From Acrocarpospora catenulata (GTDB lineage Bacteria > Actinomycetota > Actinomycetes > Streptosporangiales > Streptosporangiaceae): a DNA stretch of 64,000 nt. Where the stretch lies: positions 23,456 through 87,455 of the forward strand of contig NZ_JAHCST010000037.1 of NCBI RefSeq assembly GCF_018476525.1. Direction: 5' to 3'. The notes under the pieces are model-generated. The model was not told where the DNA came from. It saw nothing but the letters and a program-made list of their open reading frames with translations, and searched no databases. The translations under genes were made by a program, and so were the position numbers. The first letter of the stretch is position 1; each line of letters opens with the position of its first letter. Positions 43,055-51,105 of this stretch are shown here, piece after piece.

Positions 43055-44379
43055 CGGGAAACCTCCACGGCGGTGCGGGCGACGATCCGGGCGGCCAGCA
43101 CGTGTTTGCACGGCCCACGGGAGCCGCGATGGTCCCACCACCACTCGCAGGTGCAGGAGCCGTCGGCCAGCGAGACCCGGCGCGCGCCGCCCGAGGTGTG
43201 GACGGTGGCCAACTCGCCTTCGAGGCGCACGGCGCCCGCGTCGACGAGCTTGCGCGCCTTGGCCAGCCGCGGGTTGAGCAGGATCACGTTGTCCTTGTCA
43301 TAGGGCAACTCACGGTGGAAGTGGGCGGCCTCCGACAGGTCGTAGCCGACTCGGCCGGCGACGCCGAGCTGCGTCAGCGCGGCCCGCACCCGGTCGGCGG
43401 GGATGCCCGCACGGTCGGCCAGCAGGCCGATCTCGACCTCGGGCTCGAAGTTGAGCAACATGCCCACCAGGTCGGCGTCGTTCTCGGCCTCGTCGGTGGC
43501 CAGGTCGTCGAGCACCGCGCCCTCGCCGGAGAAACCGCGCCAGCGCTCGGGCGAGAGGGTGAGCGTGTAGCGCATGCCCGGCAGCTCCAGCTCCCAGGCG
43601 CTGGAGGCGGCGTCGGCCGGGCCGTACACCCGGAGGGACTTCGCGAAGCGCAGCAGCGGCAGGAGGGTGCCGAGCCGGTTGGGGCCGGCGAGCTGGACCG
43701 AGCCCGGAACCTGACGGTCGGAGACCTTCAGGTCTCGCCCCGCCTGGGCCACCCACACCATGCCCTTCTTGGGCAGCCCGCGCAGGAACCGCACCGCCGC
43801 CATGCCGGTCAGCTCACCGCGCTGGTCCATGCCCGAGGCGATGACCTGCACCTCGGCGAAGCCTCGTAACCAGCGCTCGGGCAGCGGCACCTTCTTCTCC
43901 ACCACCGCGCCGTCCATCGTGGTCACGACCAGCTCGTCGAGCCCGACCCCAAGGTGCAACGGGTCACGCGCGCCGATGCGCGCCAGCGCCTCCCGGAGCG
44001 GCGCGTTCACGTCGACGTTGGTGGTGCCCCGGTCGAACACCTCGCCGTCCAGCGCGCCGTTCAGCAGATCAAGCCGGGCGTACACGCCGCCACAGGCCGA
44101 GAACGACTCGAACCGCAACCGGTCTCCATTGCATGTCACCACCGGGTCGCGCACCCAGCCGGGCCGCGCCTGCGGCTGGTGGTAACGGGCCAGCGCCACA
44201 TCGGCGACGCCGAGCAGGGCAGCCGCGGCGGGGGCCGCCTGGGTCACCACGCCGCTGAAGAACCGGGGGGCCACGGCCGGGCCGGACAGGGCCCGCCCGC
44301 CGGAGGTCGCCAATCCGAGACGACCATCGACAAGGGAGGAGGGCGCGGCGTACGTGTACGCCTGCGTCGCTGAAGTCAT
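43051..44379 (-). CDS. SWIM zinc-finger protein
   Basis: 442 residues from the ATG at 44379. The C-terminus carries the SWIM finger: SLADGSCTCEWWWDHRGSRGPCKHVLAARI, i.e. C-x-C ... C-x-H, about residues 407-433. The N-terminal 350 residues have no motif I know. SWIM domains bind DNA or proteins in conflict, transposase and RAD51-partner proteins. Overlapping start/stop codons with paralogue A show tight co-translation. The operon is on the edge of an island-like region, but the same trio-like arrangement also occurs as a stable actinomycete gene set (memory, unverified). Confidence 0.8.
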   Translation of the reverse strand: MTSATQAYTYAAPSSLVDGRLGLATSGGRALSGPAVAPRFFSGVVTQAAPAAAALLGVADVALARYHQPQARPGWVRDPVVTCNGDRLRFESFSACGGVYARLDLLNGALDGEVFDRGTTNVDVNAPLREALARIGARDPLHLGVGLDELVVTTMDGAVVEKKVPLPERWLRGFAEVQVIASGMDQRGELTGMAAVRFLRGLPKKGMVWVAQAGRDLKVSDRQVPGSVQLAGPNRLGTLLPLLRFAKSLRVYGPADAASSAWELELPGMRYTLTLSPERWRGFSGEGAVLDDLATDEAENDADLVGMLLNFEPEVEIGLLADRAGIPADRVRAALTQLGVAGRVGYDLSEAAHFHRELPYDKDNVILLNPRLAKARKLVDAGAVRLEGELATVHTSGGARRVSLADGSCTCEWWWDHRGSRGPCKHVLAARIVARTAVEVSR

Positions 44380-44474
44380 GGCCGGGACCTTAGATCGCCC
44401 CACCGACAAAACCCGCGCAGCAGATGCCGAGGAGATGAAGAGATCCTGCGAACATCCACGCCTGTGGGGTGCTT

Positions 44475-44585
44475 AGCCGTAGTGCTTGACCTGGGGGTTT
44501 CGTGGCTCGAGCATGATGAGGACTCGGGGATCCTGCTGACGGTGTCGTGCTCCTTCCTCTACCTCAGCCTCGGGCGCGCGAGTTT
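44475..44585 (+). pseudogene. Relic of an IS transposase 5' end
   Basis: TGTGGGGTGC at 44463 and the block GAGCATGATGAGG...TCGGG-ATCCTGCTGACGGTGT (44506-44547) match the first part of the transposase at 53975-54110, with frames disrupted and the rest missing. It is a short truncated copy. Confidence 0.6.
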
Positions 44586-44668
44586 TGGCACGGCACAAGC
44601 CCGGGTTGTTCGCGAATGGAGAGCCCGCGGTCCACAACGGTGATGACCCAGCTGAGTTTCCAGTCCCC

Positions 44669-45769
44669 CTACCGGAAGAGTCGGTCGCTGGGAGTCGCCA
44701 TACGGTGGGTGGAACTGTGCTGGCTCACCCAGGTACGGATGGCTGCGATGGATTGGGCGCACTCCCAACCGTCGTTATATTCCGTCACCTGGTTCTTGGC
44801 CCAGCCCGCGATTATGCCGTCAACCCGGGCCTCACCAAGGAGCTTGCCGACGTACCAGGTGTCGTTGTAATCGGTCGTCCATGAGAAGGTCGCGGCAAAC
44901 GCGCCGGCGTCGCGAGCTTGGGCGGCCTTCTTCAGCTCGGCACATGTGTACCAGCTGGCCTCGGTGCAGTTGCCGAACCCGCTGCGGATGTCGGAGTCGC
45001 CATAGTCCATCGACCGGTGGCCGTTCGGCAGCCCCGACCCATGCGTGGCGTAGGTGTTCTGTACCGACGACAGTGAGCCGGTCGTGGTGATTCCCTCCAG
45101 CGGGCCGAGTCGACCCTGGAGACTCCTCCAGCCTCGCCCTCCGACATCGGGGTCGCTGCCACCGTGGTATTCGTAGAAGCCGTAGAGGACCTGAATGCCG
45201 GCGGCGACAAGTCTCTGTGCCTTGTCGCGTAGGCCGGCCACGCTGCATGTACGGTTCTGCTGCTCGCCGCAGTAGTTGGGGTCCTTGATGTCGAGCCAGA
45301 TCAGTGACAGTCGCCGACCGGCCCAAGCCTCGGAAACGATCTTATCGAAGATGCTGTCGATGCTGGGGCCGAGGCGGTTGTTCCCGGCGGTGGAGCAGTC
45401 GTGCCAGGCCCGCCACTCGTTCGGATTCCACCAGGCGCACACATCGATCTCGATGGCGTTGGCGCCGTGCTTGATTGCAGCACTTACCCCGTCGAGGGTG
45501 TTAACGCGGTGGGCGATGGCGTAGATCGGCCGCTGCCCGGCGGCCGAGGCCGTCGGGACGCTGACGAAGCACGCTGCGGCGAATGCACACAGCGCGGTGA
45601 CAAACCCTGCCGCTCGGCGTGACGGACGGGACCGGCGCCACCCAATAGCGCGCTCACCACGGGCGCGGGCCGCCTCGGAGTTGGACACGGAGACGGGCAC
45701 GGCGGCTGCGGCGGCTTTGGTGAGGGCGACACCGGCAACGGCAGGGACAGCCATATGATGCTTCTTCAT
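44669..45769 (-). CDS. Exported phospholipase D of the sphingomyelinase-D/GDPD-like type
   Basis: 366 residues; the ATG at 45769 follows AGGAAGG. The N-terminus has two hydrophobic stretches (about 7-28 and 54-76), the second ending in TASAAG as a signal peptide. The mature enzyme shows the catalytic set of sphingomyelinase D and glycerophosphodiesterase-like enzymes: IAHRVN (His), GANAIEIDVC (Glu, Asp) and AWHDCSTAGN (second His). This is the arrangement in recluse-spider and Corynebacterium phospholipase D toxins. It would cleave phospholipids or lysophospholipids outside the cell. A palindromic TTAGGAAACTTTC site lies about 75 bp upstream. Confidence 0.75.
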   Translation of the reverse strand: MKKHHMAVPAVAGVALTKAAAAAVPVSVSNSEAARARGERAIGWRRSRPSRRAAGFVTALCAFAAACFVSVPTASAAGQRPIYAIAHRVNTLDGVSAAIKHGANAIEIDVCAWWNPNEWRAWHDCSTAGNNRLGPSIDSIFDKIVSEAWAGRRLSLIWLDIKDPNYCGEQQNRTCSVAGLRDKAQRLVAAGIQVLYGFYEYHGGSDPDVGGRGWRSLQGRLGPLEGITTTGSLSSVQNTYATHGSGLPNGHRSMDYGDSDIRSGFGNCTEASWYTCAELKKAAQARDAGAFAATFSWTTDYNDTWYVGKLLGEARVDGIIAGWAKNQVTEYNDGWECAQSIAAIRTWVSQHSSTHRMATPSDRLFR

Positions 45770-45840
45770 GCCTACCTTCCTGGTACGCGAGGGTCCACCG
45801 TGGAGCAGTCAATCGCAGATCGCCGACATCGGCAATAATT

Positions 45841-45859
45841 GTTAGGAAACTTTCTTGTT
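45841..45859. promoter_or_regulatory. Palindromic operator candidate upstream of the phospholipase D gene
   Basis: GTTAGGAAACTTTCTTGTTA is an imperfect dyad (AGGAAA-C-TTTCTT), 72 bp upstream of the start. The motif resembles sites before secreted hydrolase genes in actinomycetes; no regulator is adjacent. Confidence 0.35.
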
Positions 45860-45938
45860 AGACTCGGACGGTAGCGAAGCGTGTCCGGTACCAGAACTGA
45901 TGCCGATCGCTTGACCTGGCCTTCCAGGCTCGGCTGCC

Positions 45939-46280
45939 GTGATGTTTCGTCTGCTGTACCTGCTGATGGGCCGGGTGTTTGGCCGGCTGGTCCTGCTTGC
46001 TCGGGACACTGCCGCCAAGCAAGTCGAGATCTTGGTACTACGGCACGAGGTGACGGTGCCGCGTCGCCAGGTCACCCGTCCAAAGCCGGACTGGGCAGAT
46101 CGGGCGCTGCTGTCCGCCCTGGCCCGACTGTTGCCCCCTCACCTTCGGCTGCATCGCATCGTCACCCCCGGCACGCTGCCGGCCTGGCATCGCAGGCTGG
46201 TCAAGTAGAAGTGGACCTACCCCGCCAGGGCAGGCCGGCCGCCGATCTCGCCGGAGGTCCGTGAGCTGATCGTCCGGCTC
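45939..46280 (+). pseudogene. Transposase fragment of an IS with integrase-core relatives
   Basis: Frame reads MMFRLLYLLMGRVFGRL ... ILVLRHEVTVPRRQVTRP ... AWHRRLVK, then a TAG, then KWTYPARAGRPPISPEVREL, where the frame is cut by the next IS at 46281. The left IS end is probably near 45884 (a motif also found at 51071-51105). The internal stop plus truncation make it dead. Confidence 0.75.
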
Positions 46281-46728
46281 TGCGCCTGCCGATAATTCCA
46301 TCCGTCCAAGGTCACGGCCTTGCAGGCAAGATTTGATTCCTGAAGAGGAGCCAGTGCGGCAGTATGACCGGTCATGCTCCTTCGCCTGGCCTACCTGGCC
46401 GTCACGAACACCTTCGCGGCGCTGCGGCTGCTCCCGATGGGCATCGGGACAAGGAGATCGAGATTCTCGCCCTGCGTCACCAGATCACTGTTCTCGAACG
46501 GCAACTCGGCGTCGGCGCTCGGGTGAGGTTCGCTCTGGAGGATCGAGCGTTCCTCGCCGCTCTCCTGACGCCGCTGCCCCGCGACGTCCTGCGCCGGCTG
46601 AGGCTCCTCATCCGGCCGGATACCGTCGTGCGGCGGCACCGCAATCTGGTGAAACGGCGTCATGCTCGTGCCTGCGTGCCGAAACGTCGCGGACGCCCGC
46701 CAACCGTCCGTTCCGTCCGAGCCCTAGC
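46281..46728 (+). pseudogene. Truncated IS (copy 3 of the TGCGCCTGCCGA family)
   Basis: Starts with TGCGCCTGCCGATAATTCCA like the copy at 54342. The transposase frame is shifted early (GATGGGCATCGGG against GATGGGAGATCGGG in copy 1) and the sequence stops matching at about 46728. Only the 5' 450 bp remain. It is inserted inside the transposase fragment at 45939-46280. Confidence 0.8.
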
Positions 46729-47142
46729 CCCGTGGCGCGGTCAATAGCGTTCTCAACGCCGCCCACACGATCCGCGAGGAGACCGATGGCGCCGACGGCG
46801 CGGACCACGGGGTTGTCCTCGTCCCCGCCCAGGACACGCGCGCGCAGGTATCCGGCCTTCACCCTCGGCCCAGGCTTGGTCGAGTTGCTCGACCGCTGAA
46901 GTTCGTGACATGGACAAGGGGGACTGTCCGCTCACCGGCGGGGCTCAGGTGCTGCCGTTCCCAGCGCGCTGCGGCCAGCGGCGGGGCATGGCATGGCCCG
47001 GGAACCAAACACCCCGCTCGGGCGGACGAGTCGGGCGTTTTAGTTATATCTCTGTTTGGAAGATCGCCATCGTGCGCAGACCGTTTGCGAGTTAGATAGT
47101 TTGTTGATTGATATTTATACCCACCGGAAGCACTCGATACTT
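46729..47142. other. Stretch of unrecognised relic sequence
   Basis: 414 bp between a truncated IS and a broken membrane gene. On the minus strand about 46730-46905 reads as protein-like in two frames (KAGYLRARVLGGDEDNPVV), possibly a fragment of an unknown gene. The rest (46906-47142) becomes AT-richer than the surroundings and shows no gene. Confidence 0.4.
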
Positions 47143-47592
47143 ATGGATGACCAGGAAAAAGATCGAAACGAATGGCTAGAGCTGGGCCTGTGATACTCGG
47201 CCGAATGGGTCGGTTATGTGTACGGACAGCGCGCGCAGTACTTCAATCATTTCCTAATTGCTGCCGCATTCCTTTCTGCCGGATATGTTACCGCACTGGG
47301 TGCACGCCTCTATATTGTGGCTGCCATTGTCGGACTTGTGGGGTCACTTATTTCCCTCGTGTTTCGACAGATGGATAGACGCCTCCGAGAGTATGCTCAT
47401 GCCGGCGAAAAGCCTCTCAAAATCATGCAGGCACGCCTCGCAAATCTTCTGGGGGTCGATGAGATGAAGATCCTTGAAGCGTTGGATCGGCCAAAGAGTT
47501 GGTACGCCCACTCGCTGCTTCTGAACGTTGTTTTCCTTGCATCGTCAGCGTGCTTCTTGGCGGCGATGATCTTTGCGCTTCTCAAGACATGA
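47143..47592 (+). pseudogene. Membrane protein gene with an in-frame TGA at codon 17
   Basis: From the ATG at 47143 the frame reads MDDQEKDRNEWLELGL, TGA (47191-47193), then YSAEWVGYVYGQRAQYFNHF and continues open to 47592. The downstream part has three hydrophobic segments (two near the start, one at the C-terminus). The upstream 16 codons look natural, so the TGA most likely kills a gene of 149 codons. A GTG at 47218 could restart it as a 124-residue protein. Lower GC than the neighbours suggests foreign origin. No SECIS-like hairpin was apparent to me. Confidence 0.55.
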
Positions 47593-47730
47593 GGCAGGCC
47601 CGACACCCGCCCCGTTCGATGAGACCCCCTCCCCGCCTGCCTGCACCGCACTCGTAACACAGCCACCCATAACGCGAATCGCGGTATCTCGATCCCGGAG
47701 TGCCGCAAGATGCGGCCAGGTTATAAAGGT

Positions 47731-48734
47731 CACTGAGGTTTTCTCGACGAGTTTCATCGGGGCGTTAGGGGTGTTTTCGGGTCGATTCAGGCGATAGCCA
47801 TACTTGGCGGAAACCCCTGATACAGGCGTGGAGCCCTCGGTAGGAAGTGGTTCACCACAAACTACGTCCCACACCGAAAGGCCCCACGTGATCGCCCATC
47901 CTGCCACGCTCGACGTCTCCCGGGACCTGGTTCGCCATGTCCGCTCCCTGCTACGACAGGAGCGCGCACGGCGGGGTACACCGAAGAACAGCAGGGCGCT
48001 GACGTGCTGGAAGCACGCGGTGTTCGCGCTCTCCTGGTTCCGATCCCGGCCCAACATCACCCTGCACGGCGCCGCGTTCGGCATCTCAGCGGCCACCGCC
48101 TACCGTTACCTGCACGAAGTCATCGACGTCCTGGCCGAGCAGGCCCCCGACCTTCGCCAGGCCCTGGAACGAGCCGCCGCCGACGGACTGTCCCACCTGA
48201 TTCTGGACGGCAAGATCTTTCCCTCCGACCGATGCCGCGCCAAGACCACCAGCGTGAAAGGCGAAACCATCGATGCCTGGTTCTCTGGAAAGACCGGCGA
48301 CTTCGGCGGCAACGTCCAAACCTTGTGCGAACCCGACGGATTCCCGATATGGACCTCCGACGTCGAGCCTGGCGGCATCGCCGACATAGAAGCCGCCCGC
48401 CGGCACGTCCTCCCCACTGCCTACCCCTACACCAAAACCCTGCCGATCCTGGCCGATCCCGGCTATCAAGGCGCAGGTCACGGCGTCCATGTCCCGTTCC
48501 CGCAACCTGCCGACGGCAATGTCCTCAGCCGCTCCAACCGCACCTACAACCGCATCCAACGCGCCTTACGCTGCCTGGGAGAACGCGGCTTCGCCCTTCT
48601 CGCCGAACGCTGGACGGCACTGAAACACACCAGCCTCGCCCCCAGCAGAATCGGCGATCTCGTCCGAGCCGCACTTGTTCTCGTCCACTTCGAACACGGC
48701 CGGATCACTTAAATTCACAGAGAAAACGTCACTG
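47731..48734 (+). mobile_element. IS5-type insertion sequence, about 1.0 kb
   Basis: Inverted ends CACTGAGGTTTTCTC (47731-47745) and GAGAAAACGTCACTG (48720-48734; its reverse complement CAGTGACGTTTTCTC differs at two positions) flank one transposase gene. It has cut the 5' part of a NucA/NucB toxin gene whose remainder starts at 48733. Target duplication is not evident. Confidence 0.7.
47888..48712 (+). CDS. IS5-family DDE transposase
   Basis: From the GTG at 47888 (GAAAGG upstream) 274 residues. An N-terminal helix-turn-helix (LHGAAFGISAATAYRYLHEVIDVL) and a DDE core with LILDGKIFP, ILADPGYQGAG and a C-terminal ERGFALLAERW segment match transposases with an HTH_Tnp_4 domain. The frame is intact, so this copy may still be active. 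It lies on the element's plus strand. Confidence 0.85.
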   Translation: MIAHPATLDVSRDLVRHVRSLLRQERARRGTPKNSRALTCWKHAVFALSWFRSRPNITLHGAAFGISAATAYRYLHEVIDVLAEQAPDLRQALERAAADGLSHLILDGKIFPSDRCRAKTTSVKGETIDAWFSGKTGDFGGNVQTLCEPDGFPIWTSDVEPGGIADIEAARRHVLPTAYPYTKTLPILADPGYQGAGHGVHVPFPQPADGNVLSRSNRTYNRIQRALRCLGERGFALLAERWTALKHTSLAPSRIGDLVRAALVLVHFEHGRIT

Positions 48735-49040
48735 CGACGAATTCCCCTTCGCGTCAACGCTCGAGGGGCGGCGCACCTGACCTTCGACTACTCCGTGCGT
48801 ATCATCCCTGCCAGTGACAACTGCTCTTCAGGGGCGCGGACGAGCGTGTTCTACCAGCGCCACCGCATCCGCGACAACTTCGCTTTCTGGGTAGACATCA
48901 TCCCACTCGGACAACCAACACCGATCAGCAGCGCACCCGGCGTCGTCGTCACCGATCCCCTCCCGGAGGAACTCCCCGAACTTGATCACCTGACCTGTAC
49001 GATCGACGGAATCGGGGCCAATTTCATCGGTCCCGTCTAG
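48733..49040 (+). pseudogene. NucA/NucB-type nuclease toxin domain, truncated by IS and frameshifted
   Basis: CDEFPFASTLEGRR, read from 48733, is the NucA/NucB DNase signature. The frame then stops, but the downstream frame (LTFDYSVRIIPASDNCSSGA, VFYQRHRIRDNFAFWVDII) continues the domain with its DN and R-I-x-D motifs. So a frameshift sits near 48770-48780 and the 5' part was lost to the IS ending at 48734. A terminator and a DUF6461 immunity-like gene follow. Compare the better-preserved copy at 52877. Confidence 0.7.
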
Positions 49041-49053
49041 CCAGACCGGTACC

Positions 49054-49088
49054 AAGGTGAGGGCGGCATCCTGCGCCGCCCTCACCTT
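49054..49088 (+). terminator. Hairpin between toxin relic and DUF6461 gene
   Basis: 14-bp perfect stem (AAGGTGAGGGCGGC / GCCGCCCTCACCTT), 7-nt loop, followed by TTTCCT. The immunity-like gene downstream must therefore have its own promoter. Confidence 0.75.
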
Positions 49089-49117
49089 TCCTGTTCACCC
49101 TCATTCAGAGGATTCAG

Positions 49118-50179
49118 ATGGCTGTGATCGACGCTGAGAACGCCTGCGTCACCTGGGTCAGAACCGGCGCCCTCGACGAGGTGGTGCGCGTCTTCGGAGG
49201 AGATCCGGACACGGGCACTGAGGAGACCGTCGACGGGCTGTTCGGCATCGCGTACGAGGATCTGGACGAGGACGCCAGCGGGGTCGTGCTGGTGGCCCGG
49301 CATGGCGAGTGGGCCGTGCTGGTGGAGCCGTTCGCGTTCCGCGGCGGCAACCTGGCGCTGCTGGGTGCGATCACGGCCTCAGGGGAGGCGTACCGTGTCG
49401 CCTGGAACGTCAACATGGTCAACTCCATCTGTTATGTCCGCGATGGCGAGGTCGTCTCCGTGTTCGACGCCTTCGACCTGGAGGGCGCGACCGGCAGGGA
49501 GTGGCTGGACGGCCTGCCGGTGAGCGAGGCGGACTGGCGGGCGAATTGGCAGGCCACCGCGTTCGCCGTGGGCGAGGAGTTGTCCGGGGTCAGGATCGAC
49601 GAGGATTGGCTGACCCGCCGGCACGCGCTCTATCAGTTGCGCCGCCCGGTCTTCACTCGCACGGCGCCGAGGCTGCGGGTTGATGAGCGGATGAGGGCCA
49701 TCGCCGGGGCCGACCCCCGGATCGCGCGGATCATCGCCGAGCCGACGCCGGACAAGCTTCCGGAGATCGTCCGCATCGCCGCCAGCCTGGCTGTGACGAC
49801 CGCGGGCATCGGCGGACCTCTGGTCGAGGAGGCGCTGGGCCTGATCGCGGAGGGCTCGCGTTCCAGGGAGGTGGTCATACGGCTTCGCGGCCTAGAGAAA
49901 GGCTTCACCGCGCGGGCGTGGGAGGCCTATCACGCCTCGCCTCCTGAGACCCGTGAGGACTCTATCGGGCCGGGTCATGACACCACGTACGGCCGGTGGG
50001 TGATCAAGTCGGTTGCGGCGCAGGCGCTGGGCCTGGCGCTGGACCCGAACGCTGACCTGCCCACGATGGCCCTGGAGGTCGTGAACACGGCCGGTGGGAC
50101 CTACCTCAGCGAGGAGAACGGTGACATTGCCCGGCACCACGCACTCGGGATGGTCGCCGTCTTTCTGGAAGGGGCTTAG
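49118..50179 (+). CDS. DUF6461-domain immunity-like protein
   Basis: 353 residues. The N-terminal part (about 1-185) fits DUF6461: ACVTWVRTGALDEVVRVFGGD, GEWAVLVEPFAFRGG and WNVNMVNSICYVRDGEVVSVFD. The extra C-terminal 165 residues are mostly helical and not recognised. DUF6461 proteins are commonly found next to polymorphic toxins as immunity proteins; here it follows a NucA/NucB nuclease relic. With the toxin dead, it would be an orphan immunity gene, which can protect against toxin-armed neighbours. It resembles the gene at 53406 in context and N-terminal motif. Confidence 0.65.
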   Translation: MAVIDAENACVTWVRTGALDEVVRVFGGDPDTGTEETVDGLFGIAYEDLDEDASGVVLVARHGEWAVLVEPFAFRGGNLALLGAITASGEAYRVAWNVNMVNSICYVRDGEVVSVFDAFDLEGATGREWLDGLPVSEADWRANWQATAFAVGEELSGVRIDEDWLTRRHALYQLRRPVFTRTAPRLRVDERMRAIAGADPRIARIIAEPTPDKLPEIVRIAASLAVTTAGIGGPLVEEALGLIAEGSRSREVVIRLRGLEKGFTARAWEAYHASPPETREDSIGPGHDTTYGRWVIKSVAAQALGLALDPNADLPTMALEVVNTAGGTYLSEENGDIARHHALGMVAVFLEGA

Positions 50180-50474
50180 TGCGGTGGTCGGGACTGGTCA
50201 TCGGTGAACGGTCATTGAAGGGGTCGGCCGCCTTATCGCCGTGAGGGTGGGCGCGTTCCCGCCGTTGGGCCTCCAGCACCTTGGTGTGGCGGGCGTTGGC
50301 ATTGCGCCAGCGCATTAGGTGTCCGAACCGGCGCTGTAGCCTGTGGGATGCGAAAACTCAGATATACATGTAAGCGATCAAAGGTGGCTCAAATTCGCCA
50401 TGAAAGCCGCAGGTTAGGAGTTCGAGTCCTCCCGGCCACACATATACAGAAGACCCGCGACCAGGTCGTAGAGA
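50180..50474. other. Intergenic with a tRNA-like 3' fragment
   Basis: At 50405-50440 the sequence (GCCGCAGGTTAGGAGTTCGA, then GTCCTCCCGGCCACA) resembles a tRNA variable loop, T arm and acceptor 3' strand, but no matching 5' half lies within range and the T-stem pairs poorly. It is probably a decayed tRNA or att relic. No gene is visible in the rest. Confidence 0.3.
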
Positions 50475-51044
50475 TCAAAGTGACTGCAGCCCCGGTAGAG
50501 CTTCCTTGCCAACTTCCACGAAACCGTGCGTGATCTCGTTGGCACCGGTGAGCAGGAGCAGCAGTTGATCCTGGACCACTACGAGTTGTCCGACGCCATC
50601 ATCGAATTTGGCCAGGGCCGCGGCGCTCCCCAATCCGTCGATCATCTGTCCCTTGCCATACGTGGCGCCCTTGACGAACTCCGCCGCACTGAGGGTGGGA
50701 TCAGACATGCGTACCGAGAGGTTCAGCGCGAAGGTCCCCGTCGTGTAATCGCATGTACCGACGTGGTTTCCGTCCACGGGCCTCATGCTTTCCCGTGCTT
50801 GGACTTCGGAGACGCCGAAGACCTCGCCAATCCGTTCTGCGGACACCAGCCCACACGCCTCCACCACGGTCTTCCCATCGTCTTGGAAGACGACGCCGCC
50901 GGGGGGGTGAGGGCTGAGCGGCGGAATCGACGACTCCGGCCCGATCGACGTTCCCGTCCCGGCAGCCGTATCGGTGACTGGTGGCTTGGCACACCCGGCG
51001 GCCATCATCAGCAGCGCGACAAATCCCAGGAGTGTACGGGACAT
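50475..51044 (-). CDS. DUF3558-like lipoprotein
   Basis: 189 residues from the ATG at 51044. Signal with lipobox (LLMMAAGCAKP, Cys at about 18) and a Pro/Ser linker (about 25-50). The domain then has ACGLVSAERIGEVFGV and CDYTTGTFALNLSVRM, with a Cys pair, as in DUF3558 lipoproteins of actinomycetes. Function unknown. Promoter region cut by the IS2-type end relic at 51071. Confidence 0.7.
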   Translation of the reverse strand: MSRTLLGFVALLMMAAGCAKPPVTDTAAGTGTSIGPESSIPPLSPHPPGGVVFQDDGKTVVEACGLVSAERIGEVFGVSEVQARESMRPVDGNHVGTCDYTTGTFALNLSVRMSDPTLSAAEFVKGATYGKGQMIDGLGSAAALAKFDDGVGQLVVVQDQLLLLLTGANEITHGFVEVGKEALPGLQSL

Positions 51045-51070
51045 GCCGGTCACCATAGTTTCTTTGGCTG

Positions 51071-51105
51071 TCCCGTGCCAGAACTGGTGCCGAGCGGTTG
51101 ACCTG
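51071..51105 (+). repeat. Relic left end of the second IS family
   Basis: CCAGAACTGGTGCCGAGCGG-TTGACCTG matches 45889-45918 (CCAGAACTGATGCCGATCGC-TTGACCTGG). It directly abuts IS copy 1 at 51106, showing that copy 1 landed in an older IS. Confidence 0.6.

Noticed and set aside
39887..43303. 1138-codon plus-strand open frame
   Set aside because: Antisense shadow of the SWIM operon proteins; low-complexity Gly/Val/Arg composition and no ribosome site.
47143..47193. Selenocysteine at the in-frame TGA
   Set aside because: No SECIS-like structure was apparent and no selenoprotein family matches; a nonsense mutation is simpler.
50405..50440. tRNA gene
   Set aside because: Only a T-arm and acceptor-like 3' fragment is visible; the T-stem pairs poorly and no 5' half or anticodon stem lies in range.
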